From positions 248,001 through 312,000 of the forward strand of contig NC_063072.1 in assembly GCF_022605165.1 (NCBI RefSeq): a DNA stretch of 64,000 nt. Direction: 5' to 3'. Of this stretch, positions 54,512-64,000 are shown one piece after another (position 1 is the first letter of the stretch; the number at the start of each line of letters is the position of its first letter). Source of the stretch: Purpureocillium takamizusanense. Lineage: Eukaryota > Ascomycota > Sordariomycetes > Hypocreales > Ophiocordycipitaceae. The notes under the pieces are model-generated. The model made no database searches. It worked only from the letters and a program-made list of their open reading frames with translations, and was not told the DNA's origin. The position numbers were made by a program, and so were the translations under genes.

Positions 54512-57500
54512 GTTGGCGTGTTGTGTATAGTAGCGATGAAATAAAAAGACTTGATGTGGGTGAAAAGAGACAGATGTTGCGCGAGGGCCAAGTTAAGGTC
54601 AGGTCAAGGTTGAAGAGGCGGTTGAGGGCTGAGATGCAGTATCGAAAGGAAGATATCCCATCGGGGTGAAGACATCTATTTATCTCCCCGCCCGGACATC
54701 GCCATGACAAGCAAGCCCAGCGTCACAGTCAGACCTGATGTCGTGATGCCCCCCCCCATCCATTGCCCACCTGCTCCAGTATTCGAGTCGTCCCAGGCGC
54801 GAGCCCCCCCCATTTCGTCGAAACTCTGCTGCCCAGGGGGTGCGTGCTTGGCAGTCAAGTGCGCGGCCAACGCCAGCAGCAGCAGCGACGGGCGAGTGAG
54901 CGATCACCGTCTCATGTGGCCCCTATCCAGCAGGTCTCCCGGGACTGCATCTCATGTGAGTGCCGATCCGCGAGGCATCTTTTCGCCTCCCTGAAACGGG
55001 GCGATTGGGCGTCGATCTGGCGAATCTGGCGCGACCCTGGGGGGATCTGCCATCTGGTGCCGCCGCACTCTCTACCTCCCTAAAAGAGCGTAGGTGCAGG
55101 AACTTCTGAACGCTGATTGCAGCCGCGCGATAGATAGTACCGTAGCTGCGACGTGTGAGGTGGGTTGGTTTGCTGTCCTCCTCCTCCCCCCTCCCCTTTT
55201 TTTCTCGGCCGACGTGCGCCGTAGGGAAGCCTCACCTCACGGAGCTGTTGCCACAGGCGGTCGCAGCGCACACGCACAGGCTAGGCTACTATAGCACACG
55301 GTGGGTGCCGGTGACGATTCGTTGGCAGTTGCCGCCAGCGGAAAGGTTATTTGAGTCTAACCCGCTGTCAAAGCGCAGGGCCTAAAAGATGGCGGGGGCC
55401 GTTTTCTGTAGTTAGTAGTGCGTGAGTGAGGCTCACGGTCGTGTCGGCTCTTCCGTCCGTCTGCCTGCCTCCTTGACAAGACGATGCAGCGGAATCCGGG
55501 GCCTGCCATCAGACGACAGACGGACAGCAAAGCCGGACCCATTCCCCTGGAAGCGCTCTTGTCTTGGCGCGCTGGCAGAGGACAGGGCGCCGGAAGGGGT
55601 GAAACCTTCCAGGAGTGTTCCGCACTGCAGCCCAGGGGCCAGGGATGCAACGGCGCATCCAGGGCCCGGCATTATCTACGCCGGCAGCAGCACTCCAGAC
55701 GCCCGTGGCGCCTGTTCATTGCTACAACGCGAGGCGGGCATTGCAGGAGTACCGGAGAGGGGGGGGATGATATGCCGGGGGCACATCATTTGCCGAAGGA
55801 AGAAAGTCACATAGTCTGTCAGACGGAGCTGGACGACAACACCCACGCGCGCAAAGCAGTTGAGAGAGAGCATGTGCTGCATCGTGCGGTGCCTGACTTG
55901 TGCATGACCCCGGTCGCAACCAGTCCCCCCCTCCCCTCCCTGCGTCTTCCCCTCCCTTCTCCAAGAAAGAAAAGCCTCCGCCAACCACGCTGCCAAGCGG
56001 TCTCGGGGCCTTCTCCAACAACCCGCAAGCTTGGCTGCCGCGCATCACGCTGGGGTGGAGAATGGGTGTGGGGGGCGGCACTTCCATCATCTGATTCGGC
56101 CCTGATGCCCTCTTGTGGTTCGGGATGGCGCACACTTCGGCTCCGTCTCACGTCCCCCCCCCCGGCGCCGCCGTCCTTGGGACTGCGGCTCTGAAAGTGT
56201 AACTCGGGCGGAGGGGAATCCCTGCTAGTTGGAGAGAGGAGACAGAGGGCGAACATACGAGGACAGGGTCCTTTTCACCCACGCACGACACCACAAACCA
56301 TGCCCATGGACATAGTATCAGACAACCCTGCTGCGTCACCTCCAGTCATGGGCCGCCGATGGTACACACACTCTCAACAGAGGTTTGATTGCCGGATCGC
56401 TGAAGGAATCCATACAGCGTCGTCCACGCCCTTGCGCGCACCCGGAAACGGCCCAGAAGTGTTTGCCCGCTGCGGCCATAAGCGGCTAGAGGCTGTCCGC
56501 CTCGCCCGGCCAGCCCGAGCGGACCCCGTTGAGGGGAGGAAGCGTTCCGAGGAACGGATATCTACTTGCAGTTACGCGCACGCACGCCAACAGGCACCGG
56601 CAAGCTTCCTTCGCGATATTCGCCTCATGGCCGAGTCAGACGGACGCCAACGTCACCGCTTGAACCAGCGCCTGTCTGACGTACATGGCGGGCGGGCGTG
56701 CCTGTCCTTCCTTCCTCCTTCGCTCACGGACAGACAGACTCATATCGCATCCCGCGTATCAGCCGCTGCTGCACCCCGTCCTCTAGAGGCCGGCAGTAAG
56801 AGCTACGGGGCAGGGCACTGGCTGTGACGGGAAACGCAGCCGGAAAGGACCTTTGTTCCCAGACCCGCTCAGCCACATCTCTGTGAGGCAGCCAGCCCCG
56901 GGGAGCTCAGCGCTGATCGGACGCGCCTCCTCTTCGCTTCCATGCAAGCGCGAGACGCCAGCTGCCTTTTCCACATGTTCTCGCCGTCCCCCCCCCGCGG
57001 GCGACCTCGCTTGCGCATCCTTGCTTGGTCTGGCGGGTACGAATTGAGGTTGTTTGGCATGGTTAAATTTAGTACTAGGACTTAGCATGTGTACGGTGCT
57101 TTAGCATTGTGGCATCAACCGCTACGCATCCAAGGCACTTGGCCGAGCTCCTTAATCCGGGATCTTGAATCGTTGATCGCTTACACGCGCGCGGTACTAT
57201 TCCCCCCTCTGTCGCACCTGCGCTGTCCGCCTCTCCTCCGCTAGACCGCTTGGCCCGCACCTCGTTGCCTGTCTCGGCCCCAGGCAGTGGCGGCCCATGC
57301 AATGCACTCCGCACGTCACGCAGGCAGTCTGCATTCGTACTCTGGAGAGCCAAGCCGGCGATCATGCACGAGGGTGAATAGCATGGCCCAACTGCGCCTT
57401 TCGCCTTTATCGGGTCATCAGCCACAAACCACTTGCCCTTCTGGGCGGCTGTTGATCTGCAGACTCACGTCGTGCACACCGACGATGAGACGGTGGAACA

Positions 57501-57977
57501 CGCAGTCCGTTTGGGTTCGCACGTATCTGAACTGAGGCGGGACCATCCTTTCTCCGATCGACGTCATCGACACTCGTGCATCGGCTGTGCCCGAGAGCGG
57601 CAACATCTCGCCGCCGCACAGACACAACCTAGCCAACATGAACGCACCATTCCCGATATTAGGGCGGGTATTTTTGCAGGCAAGATCTTTTGATATTAAG
57701 CCAACCACACCTTCTGTTTTGTCTGAAGATACGCGTCTTGTCCGGTTTCGAGTCGAGGGTACGCCCGCCCTGCCTGTCTCTTGGCGAAGATGATGACGCC
57801 CGTGTGCACAGCCTCTCTGCTCGTTGATCGCTGTCGTCTAGAAACTACACTCTCAACCATGTCTCCTCATGAGTCGCTCCAAAACTTGAGACGCTCCTTT
57901 CTGTCGGACCGATAGCGGACGCTACGGCGGTGAAATCGTGTGAATTCTGTGTGATCGTACTGGTTGCTCTCTTTCAG
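54512..57977. other. Long gene-poor region
   Basis: 3.4 kb. Several 60-230-codon frames exist, but they overlap on both strands, are Arg/Pro/Ser-rich as expected from GC-rich noncoding DNA, and lack domains. The plus-strand frame starting ATGAACGCACC near 57638 could be an upstream exon of the gene proposed at 57978. No repeats of note. Confidence 0.45.
54676..54691 (-). promoter_or_regulatory. TATA/GATA-like and CreA-like core of the protease promoter
   Basis: Read on the minus strand: GCGGGG, matching the CreA SYGGRG consensus, directly followed by AGATAAATAG, which contains a GATA core and a TATA-like box. It lies about 165-180 bp upstream of the protease ATG. Carbon and nitrogen repression of such proteases is known; binding here is inferred. 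Confidence 0.4.
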
Positions 57978-58701
57978 CACTCGGCATCAACAATCCTTGT
58001 GTTCCAAGCCCCTGGTATCCGTGGAGTCCACATGATCCTTCAAAATCGGACGAAATTTTTTGGGAGGGAAAAACGGGTGTGCGGCGAAGCTCCTTCTATA
58101 AGAGCGCTGACCTATCAGACTCGGCTCCTCAAGCGTTTCAGCATCGTCTCAGGTCTTGAAACGATTAGCAAATCGGTAACCAATAGTTCGTTTCTGCACC
58201 ATATACTAGCTGTCTAGAACACGCCGGCATGACTGCGGAAATGAACAAGTTGGGGACCCGAAGAACGACAGTACATTGTGGCAAACGTCGATCACTGACT
58301 TGGGGAGACCTGATCCCTGTGAAAAGGGCAAGTTCGTGGGCCGTTTCTCCACTATATCGTGTCACGTTTTCGCCGCGACTGTGTACCTGGAGATCACTTG
58401 TGAACATGAAACCCCGACGAAAAATCTCTCCGAAATCATCGTTCCAGGGCAGAATGCCATCACAACGTTGTGTGACTCCTCGTTGACGCAGTTCGAAGTT
58501 GAGGGCGTCCCCTGACTTACAACATCGACAGTCGGTACGTTTAATGGAGCTCATATCGTTATTGCCCCAAATCCCTTTGCGACCGGATCTTCGCACGGCA
58601 TAGTTTGCATGCATCCACTAGAAAGCGAAGACTCAAACGTATCCCTGGAAATCGTGTCATTACAGGGGAAAGCCCCCATCACGCAGCACTGGTGGAGGTA
58701 A
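57978..58701 (+). CDS. Possible unrecognised multi-exon gene, 5' end not found
   Basis: Three frames join in phase: 57978..58152, 58218..58471 and 58532..58701, across introns of 65 and 60 bp. The second intron has a GTGACT donor and a perfect CTGAC branch 17 bases before its CAG acceptor. The joined product is about 200 residues with at least six cysteines and blocks such as NNPCVPSPWYPW, DPCEKGKF, SCHVFAATVYLEITC and GSSHGIVCMHP. The stop is TAA at 58699, but a GTAATA donor overlaps it, so the gene could continue. No ATG-bearing first exon could be fixed. I recognise no family. Phase agreement at both junctions is the main support. Confidence 0.3.
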
Positions 58702-59271
58702 TACAACAGAGAACACGGGTTTGAGAATATGGAGCTTTTGCAAAGCGACACTGTAACTGGATCTAATTGCACAAAGTTGATAGTGCAGGTGGCATGTCGC
58801 GGCCTTGAGCGCAGGGCTGTCACATACAGCTCTCTCCTAAGTCATATCGTTGTTGACTGCTTGCGATGGCCTCATAGAACGCCGTGAAGGGCAAAAAGCC
58901 ATGGACTGGTCACTAACCTAAACCCTGTTCAATATGAGATTACTTAGAGAGGTAATGACAAGAGATGCAGGTCAAAGTATTGCTTAAGCCCTAATGGCGT
59001 TTGCAAACTTGGACGTGTATTTACGCTTGTTATGGAGAGAAGATTACATGTCGCGATGCAGTTCAACTGCGCGTAGCCCATTGGCCTGCTCCACCTTGCT
59101 GGCCTTGCTACAGCCCGTGATGGCTTCGATGGCGCGCAGCCCGCTGGGCCACTGCCGCCCGGCAGCCCCGCAGGGGACAGTCCCTGTAAGCCCGGCTTGG
59201 AAGGTCTTCAATGTGTGAAATTAGAGAAACGCGTGACTGTGAGTATTACTACTCTTTCTAGAAGTGATAGA
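58702..59271. other. Intergenic, start of AT-rich region
   Basis: No supportable feature in this stretch. From about 59.2 kb onward the base composition becomes A+T-rich. Confidence 0.45.
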
Positions 59272-59808
59272 CTAATAACAGTGAACCTCGGTAGGCAGAT
59301 CTTGATTGCTGACGTGATATTCGACGATACATCCTGGTCCATCAACGCGTTTTTCTATACCACACTATAAGTTTAGCATCCATATGTTCTATAGGGGCTA
59401 TGAAGATGGGACTTACAGATCCAGTCAAGCAAAGGGCCCAACTATAGCGTCCATAGACAATGAATTTGTCGTTCTTCTGATCATAACGACGCAGTTTCCT
59501 AAAATAGCCGCACATATCAACACCTTCTCGAGTCTCGCACTATAACATCATAAGCAGCAATATAATAATCTCGGAGCTACTTGACTTAGTACCTTATGGC
59601 CTTTCACTCCTGTATTGTGAAGTAAGACCTCATTATGCGCATCCAGATGCTCCTTCTGCCGCACCGTGAGGGGCGGCAGCGAGTCGTCGAGTAGTTGCCA
59701 CCAGTGCGCGTCGTCGTATGATAGTTGACACCAGGACTCATCGTCATCTTCGGGTTGACACCAGGCAGCGTTTGCGAAGAGGAACGGCAGAAGCTTTTGT
59801 AGTAGCAT
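59272..59808 (-). CDS. Secreted cysteine-rich protein, inverted-pair member 1
   Basis: Three exons (59808..59593, 59539..59417, 59364..59272), all in phase 0, give about 143 residues. A signal peptide (MLLQKLLPFLFANAAW) is followed by an acidic, Trp/Asp-rich stretch and then PLTVRQKEHLDAHNE. Exons 2 and 3 carry six cysteines conserved with member 2: the first codon of exon 2, one 8 residues later, one near its end, the first codon of exon 3, GPGC, and the penultimate residue before Tyr-stop. Both introns end ATAG directly before a TGC/TGT codon. No known domain is recognised; a secreted effector or antimicrobial is possible. It survives in AT-rich DNA without a premature stop. Confidence 0.65.
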
Positions 59809-59890
59809 TGTTGATCGTAGAAAGATGTTTGAGCTAAGGTGTGTAGTAACTCTCCCGCTTGCCTGGGATCTACGTCGGGATCTCTGTCGC

Positions 59891-59902
59891 TTTTATATAA
59901 AT
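59891..59902 (-). promoter_or_regulatory. TATA box of inverted-pair member 1
   Basis: TTTATATAAAAG on the minus strand, about 85 bp upstream of the ATG, preceded by GGCTCGCG as in member 2. Confidence 0.55.
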
Positions 59903-61007
59903 CGCGAGCCGGACTTCTAGGCGTGTTATGATATAGGATAGATATAGCCAGAGGCGAACTAGGCTATTTTTATTTATTATATTTATCATTTATTAACGTA
60001 AACCGTATGTATGAAACGGCATACTTCCGCAAGTCATAGCAATCCATAAAATAACAGCCGAAAAAATAGTGCATTTCATTACTGCCGCCCGATCGCCCGA
60101 TCGCCCGAAGGGGGCACGTGTAGGGACATGACGAGAAGCGAACTGCTCACGGGGAAATATCACGGACCTCCCATAGGCGCACCTGCTATGAGGGAAATCT
60201 GGTAACACCAAACGTGAGACGGGTTCTATCAATGCTCTCACTCCGTAGGAACATTACATATTGACGTTATGTGATGAAAGTGGTTCCCTTACTTGCGCTG
60301 ACCGGCCCACTGCTTCCGTTCATGTCAGGCTCGCACGTTCACCATGAGCACCAACGGCGGCCATCCTGGGACACACGTCATCTTTAATGACGTGTATCAC
60401 CTGTTCCTTGCCACACGCCCGATGAAACCGAGCCCCCGCGTCTTCAGGCCTTGTTATCTCTAGCCGAATTGACAACGCATGTGCACGGAGTCGTCTCGGT
60501 GTTCCAAAACGTCGTCTTCCTGGAGAAAACTTTACGTTATATTGATCATTAAAATACGTAAGCTAGAGGTAGTCTAAATTAAATAATAACGAACTCGGTG
60601 CATCGCCGTGATATAATATAAGCCAGCGAGCAGCCTATGCATATCTATGATCCTCGCCGTTACTAAAGCATGCTCCATTACGAACCCCTCCTAAGTGCGC
60701 TAAGAGGGCCCCACGCCCCTTTCAATTACAAATTGGGGCGCAAAAAGAAGCATCGAGTGCTCAACTATACATAAGAGTAACCTTAGCCATAATTACCTCT
60801 ACGTTTTTTATCGTCCGTGTCCTATTATGCCCCCTTATTTTTGGTCGTTGCTTTATAAATTAGTGCCGCTTGCGGATATATGCTATCTTAAAGCCGCGGT
60901 TTCGTAACTCATTACGAAATTATGATATAGGCTACCACCCAGTGAGCCCTACGCTATACCTATCCCGTATCATGGCATATATGGCTGATATCCCGGCTCG
61001 CGGTTTG

Positions 61008-61015
61008 TATAAATA
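61008..61015 (+). promoter_or_regulatory. TATA box of inverted-pair member 2
   Basis: TATAAATA, 75 bp upstream of the first ATG and about 105 bp upstream of the ATG favoured by alignment with member 1, within the shared GGCTCGCG-TATA core. Confidence 0.6.
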
Positions 61016-61082
61016 TTGAAAGCGGCAGACATCCCAGAGTTTTAGCAAGCGGGACAGTTACTCGACCTCCCTCTTGACTTGA

Positions 61083-61595
61083 ATGCCTTTGGCTCGTCTT
61101 CTACTATCAATGATGCTACTTCGAGCTCTTTGGCTTTTGCTCTTCGCAAGCGCGGCCTGGTCTCATCCCTCAGACGAGAACCTGGAGCAATATCAAGACC
61201 TAATGCCCTTGACGGACCAGCAGAAGCTACAAATTGACGTCTGGTGTGAGAATACGGCGCTCCAGGGCGACAAGGTGCCAAGTCCAGGATAACTCAACGC
61301 AACTGTATTACTGATTATAATGTTATAGTGCGATGTTTATCGTAATGTATGTCATTACGTCGTAGGAATGACTCGCTACTCTTCGAAAACCGGTCTACGG
61401 TATGCCTACGATAAAAAATGCGAATACCCTTGCACTGAGGGATACGTAAGTCTCGTTTCATAATACTATAAAATGCAGATGCTAATAAAAGTATAGTGTG
61501 GTGCGGAGAATCGCCCGACAGGACCAGAGTGTCTAGTATACTATAAGAATGGGAAGGCGGAAGACAACGATCCTAATTTAGTTATATGCTATTAG
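61083..61595 (+). CDS. Secreted cysteine-rich protein, inverted-pair member 2
   Basis: Exons 61083..61274, 61329..61445 and 61497..61595, all phase 0, give about 135 residues; alignment with member 1 suggests the ATG at 61113 (MLLRALWLLLFASAAW) as the working start. After the signal peptide come an acidic stretch and PLTDQQKLQIDVW, matching member 1. Exons 2 and 3 contain the six shared cysteines plus one more, ending Cys-Tyr-stop as in member 1; exon 3 shows CG-x-E-x-R with GP-x-C. Both introns end ATAG before a TGC/TGT codon, at the same places as in member 1. The unspliced frame stops soon after exon 1, so the gene is easily missed. No family recognised; extracellular function unknown. Confidence 0.68.
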
Positions 61596-63178
61596 TCTTA
61601 TATCTCTAGATAATGCAAATAGCTAAAGATTGGTATATTGATTTCTTTATCGTCTTACGTCTCTATGAAACCGGACTTTTAGCGATAGTATTAATATCAC
61701 GTTATCTTAGGGGAGTAGCGCTATTTACAATCACGCTTTTCTCTATTTTTATACATCTAAGGCCTGTTAAGCCAGGACTACGGTGCCGCCCACACTGTCC
61801 CTTGCCGGGCTGCTGTGCTGCCGGACCGCAGTGGGACCAGGGCTAACTGCAATTGCAGCCATCGCGGCTTGAAGTAAGCCAGCGACTATGCGCAATTGAA
61901 GCCATTAGGCTAAAGCAAGGCCAGACCTACGGCGGCACATAAAACGGCACTATAGCCTACTATAAGGCAGGGGTTGCCATTGGCCGTAGCGGCTTTAGTA
62001 GGCCTTGACGTGTATAGATAGAGAAAAGCATGAGTGTTAGTAAATAGTGATACTCATCATTAGGGACTAGGATGGCCGACACCGCTCGTCATCAGGAGCT
62101 ACCGACAAATGCTACATGGACACCGTCACCATGCGCATGGTAAATCCTACTATGGACTGGTAGTTATATAAACGAGATGATACCGAGGTCTCACTCACAG
62201 CCAAGTTTCCTGGACGCACTGCTGCCGGTTAAGTGCCTGACAAAACCATGGTTTTCGAGGTTAGGGAGTTATTATAGAGAGTGCCTCTACCGGTCAAGGA
62301 CATGGATCCGCAACAGAGTTACGTGACGTGGGTGATGGGCACCCTTTAGCATCTCCAGGAACGAAATCGGGTGCGAGACTTTAATCAAAGAAGCTTCAAG
62401 GACATTGCACTCATCGTCGCTGATGAATGGATTCATGAATCGGAATCGGAAACGTCCAAGTTAATACAGTACGGCAATTAGACAGTCGAAGAAGCCCAGG
62501 AAGCGGGCGTCGTCTATAGCATACATGCTATAACGGGAATGCGAACGTAGTGAATTTAACTATAGAGCTTAACAAGAGTGAAATGGCGTAGTGAAGTTGT
62601 TTGCCGTATGGAATCTAGGGCTGCTCGGTACGGCTGTTATACGGCCCGTAGCTATAGCACCTGTGGAGGCAGCCTAATGTGGCTGCATATAAGGGTCATT
62701 GATATCGTTATAACCCCTATCTATAGGTCATATATCCCTTATAGCTAGTCCGGCTAGGCGTTATATAGCCCCTATAGACGGACCTTAAATATGTATATAT
62801 AGGGGGCATAGGTCCTAACAATAGATGGAAAATCAAGGCTCTTATGACCCGGAAAAGCACCCCTTGTAACAACGGCGTAAGAAGCAGAAGATCCCGGAAT
62901 TGATCCAACGGAACATTATAGTAGCCGTAGATGGGCGAGTAAAGCTACTGTATGTATGCATTTCTAGGCCTGAGGTCGACGGCAGAGCCTGACTGGTTGC
63001 TTATCTAGTTTGAAGAGCGGGTTGATGCGAGCACCAGACTTGAAATTACTCACGGTGTAGCGTTGAATCAACGTGATGAAGATGCCAGAAACGTACTTCG
63101 TTGTTTCTTGTCTGGAAAGCCTCTAGCCGGCCTTTTTAAGCTACATGTATTGTGAACTCATTGAAGACGTTGAAACAC
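61596..63178. other. AT-rich region with decayed sequence
   Basis: Stop-dense sequence with patches of GGC/GCC repeats around 61780-61990 and runs of TATAGG/CCTATA between 62690 and 62810. Apart from the relic at 62284..62550 no gene-like segment was seen. Looks like mutated repeat DNA. Confidence 0.5.
62284..62550 (+). pseudogene. Decayed coding relic with transition-type stops
   Basis: One plus-strand frame stays protein-like for nearly 90 codons (VKDMDPQQSYVTWVMGTL, then ERNRVRDFNQRSFKDIALIV, then EEAQEAGVVYSIHAI), interrupted by TAG codons at positions where CAG would fit, and ending in TAG TGA. This pattern is what C-to-T mutation by repeat-induced point mutation leaves. Parent gene not recognised; a transposon or duplicated host gene are both possible. 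Confidence 0.35.
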
Positions 63179-63646
63179 TCAAACAAACCGAACCGCGTTC
63201 TGGGAGCCTCTCTCCACACATCGACCTGTGTACCGCTGAAGCTTGTGACTTGTTCCGGAGCATCCATGGCCGTCATAGGCTGGGGCAACTGCCTTAGCAA
63301 AATTTTCACTTCCTGCTCAGTGGCTTATCACATATACTCACAATGCGACTGCAGATATCCACCAGTATTGTAAAAGAATGCACCAGTCTGACCATCGAGT
63401 TCATAGCACCTTCCCGACACGGGTGCTGCATGGAAAAGGATGTTCCTGTCGTGCTCACTATATACAAACGATGAGCAAGACTCGAAGTTGGCATGATGGA
63501 GTCGCAGCTTACCAATCGTCCACTGTGCGATACTGGTTCAGCTTTACCTTGTCTCGGCTTTCCAAATGAGATGTACCCGCGGGGTCAGAAGGCATTGCCA
63601 TGATCATGGGCAGGTAAAATGCCGCAGAAAAGACTGAGAACTTCAT
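63179..63646 (-). CDS. Small secreted four-cysteine protein
   Basis: Three exons (63646..63513, 63457..63342, 63288..63179) join in phases 2 and 1 to give 119 residues. A signal peptide (MKFSVFSAAFYLPMIMAM) and a short pro-like segment ending LESRDK lead to a mature domain with four cysteines: VDDWCEHD, SGRCYELDG, GHGCSG and GRCVERG, ending NAVRFV. Introns are 55 and 53 bp; the first has a GTAAGC donor and the second GTGAGT. The pattern C ... RCYELDGQTGAFFYNTGG resembles many small secreted proteins of plant- and insect-associated fungi, but I cannot name a family. The strong signal peptide and clean phases support the gene; function is unknown. Confidence 0.62.
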
Positions 63647-64000
63647 TTTGTTGTCGTAGGTATGGCACTGATGAGAGACTGGACGGGGGACAGTGGAAGA
63701 ATGATGCAGAGTACAGCGAAGAAAGGCAGGAGAGCAAGTGCTTCTTATGGAGCAGCACGGGCATGCGTTTCTTATATGTCTACACAATAACTGGCAAGTA
63801 TCATCATGTGTGAGACGTGGGACGCATGTGGTCTGTTGTCGAGGCGTCAGTTGCAAAGTCTAGCCCCGACGATCTGATCCGACTTCAGGTCCTGACAAAG
63901 ATCAGGCATCTTTTAAACTTGGCAACTCGATCTGACGTCGTAGACATGAACGCGGCTGACTTGATCCGGAAATCGACAAGGTATATCTTTCGCTATAGTG
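63647..64000. other. Promoter side of the last secreted gene
   Basis: 354 bp to the window end. No separate gene is supported; it probably holds the promoter of the gene at 63179..63646. Confidence 0.4.

Larger units (their letters stand above)
59272..59950 (-). repeat. Inverted duplication, left arm
   Basis: Covers the gene, its promoter and about 60 further bases; read on the minus strand it aligns with the plus strand of 60930..61595. The promoter core GGCTCGCGRTTTRTATAAA and an upstream CTATAYCTATCCYRTATCAT are shared. Differences are largely C/T and G/A. The outer limit is approximate. Confidence 0.75.
59809..61082. other. Divergent AT-rich spacer of the inverted pair
   Basis: Head-to-head intergenic region of 1.3 kb holding both promoters. 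Contains a short GATCGCCC tandem (about 60089-60107) and stop-rich AT sequence. No gene recognised. Confidence 0.5.
60930..61595 (+). repeat. Inverted duplication, right arm
   Basis: Counterpart of 59272..59950 in opposite orientation. The nucleotide match is clearest in the promoter, at intron ends and in exon 3. Confidence 0.75.

Noticed and set aside
55484..56194. 236-codon plus-strand open frame
   Set aside because: Arg/Pro/Ser-rich, overlapped by several equally long frames on the other strand, no domain, signal or splice logic; typical of GC-rich noncoding DNA.
1..64000. CRISPR arrays, bacterial operons, plasmid or phage modules, intact transposases or reverse transcriptases
   Set aside because: None seen; the whole window has the intron-rich structure of fungal nuclear DNA.

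Overview
The window is nuclear DNA of a filamentous ascomycete. Genes are broken by 45-80 bp GT-AG introns with CTGAC/TACTAAC-type branch sites, intergenic DNA is long, and Zn2Cys6 regulators and many secreted proteins are present. A XYR1/XlnR-type regulator, a Pr1/proteinase-K-type subtilisin and a PenDE-like acyltransferase suggest the Sordariomycetes, probably Hypocreales (a nematode-, insect- or plant-associated fungus). The exact taxon is inference. No bacterial, organellar, CRISPR or intact transposon feature was seen.

Layout. 0-5.9 kb: the 3' end of a reductase gene and two small secreted six-cysteine knottin-like genes with the same cysteine spacing and intron position. 5.9-24.7 kb: an FLC/TRP-like membrane protein, a small secreted protein, a GPI-type lysophospholipase, a protein of unknown family, and a compact Zn2Cys6 regulator / acyl-CoA:6-APA-acyltransferase-like enzyme / MFS transporter group in which enzyme and transporter share a promoter, then another secreted protein. 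25-42.3 kb: conserved core genes, namely a PAP2 lipid phosphatase, SRP54, acid trehalase, a vacuolar carboxypeptidase S-like M20 peptidase, a 3CxxC zinc-finger protein and a XYR1/XlnR-like activator whose zinc cluster needs a 20-nt microexon. 43.3-46.6 kb: an AT-rich patch holding a tandem duplication with one two-exon gene of unknown family in each copy. 46.9-54.7 kb: an SDR, an O-methyltransferase and a subtilisin, separated by long gene-poor DNA. 54.7-64 kb: gene-poor, then AT-rich, with an inverted pair of three-exon cysteine-rich secreted proteins that share their promoter core, a decayed coding relic, and a last secreted four-cysteine gene.

Reading as a whole: GC-rich blocks carry conserved intracellular and secretory genes. 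AT-rich blocks, with transition-type differences between copies like those left by repeat-induced point mutation, carry duplicated and unrecognised genes. Two multi-copy secreted families (the knottin pair and the inverted pair at 59-62 kb) and the tandem pair at 44-46 kb are the best candidates for undescribed biology. All splice models were read by eye and have not been checked against transcripts.
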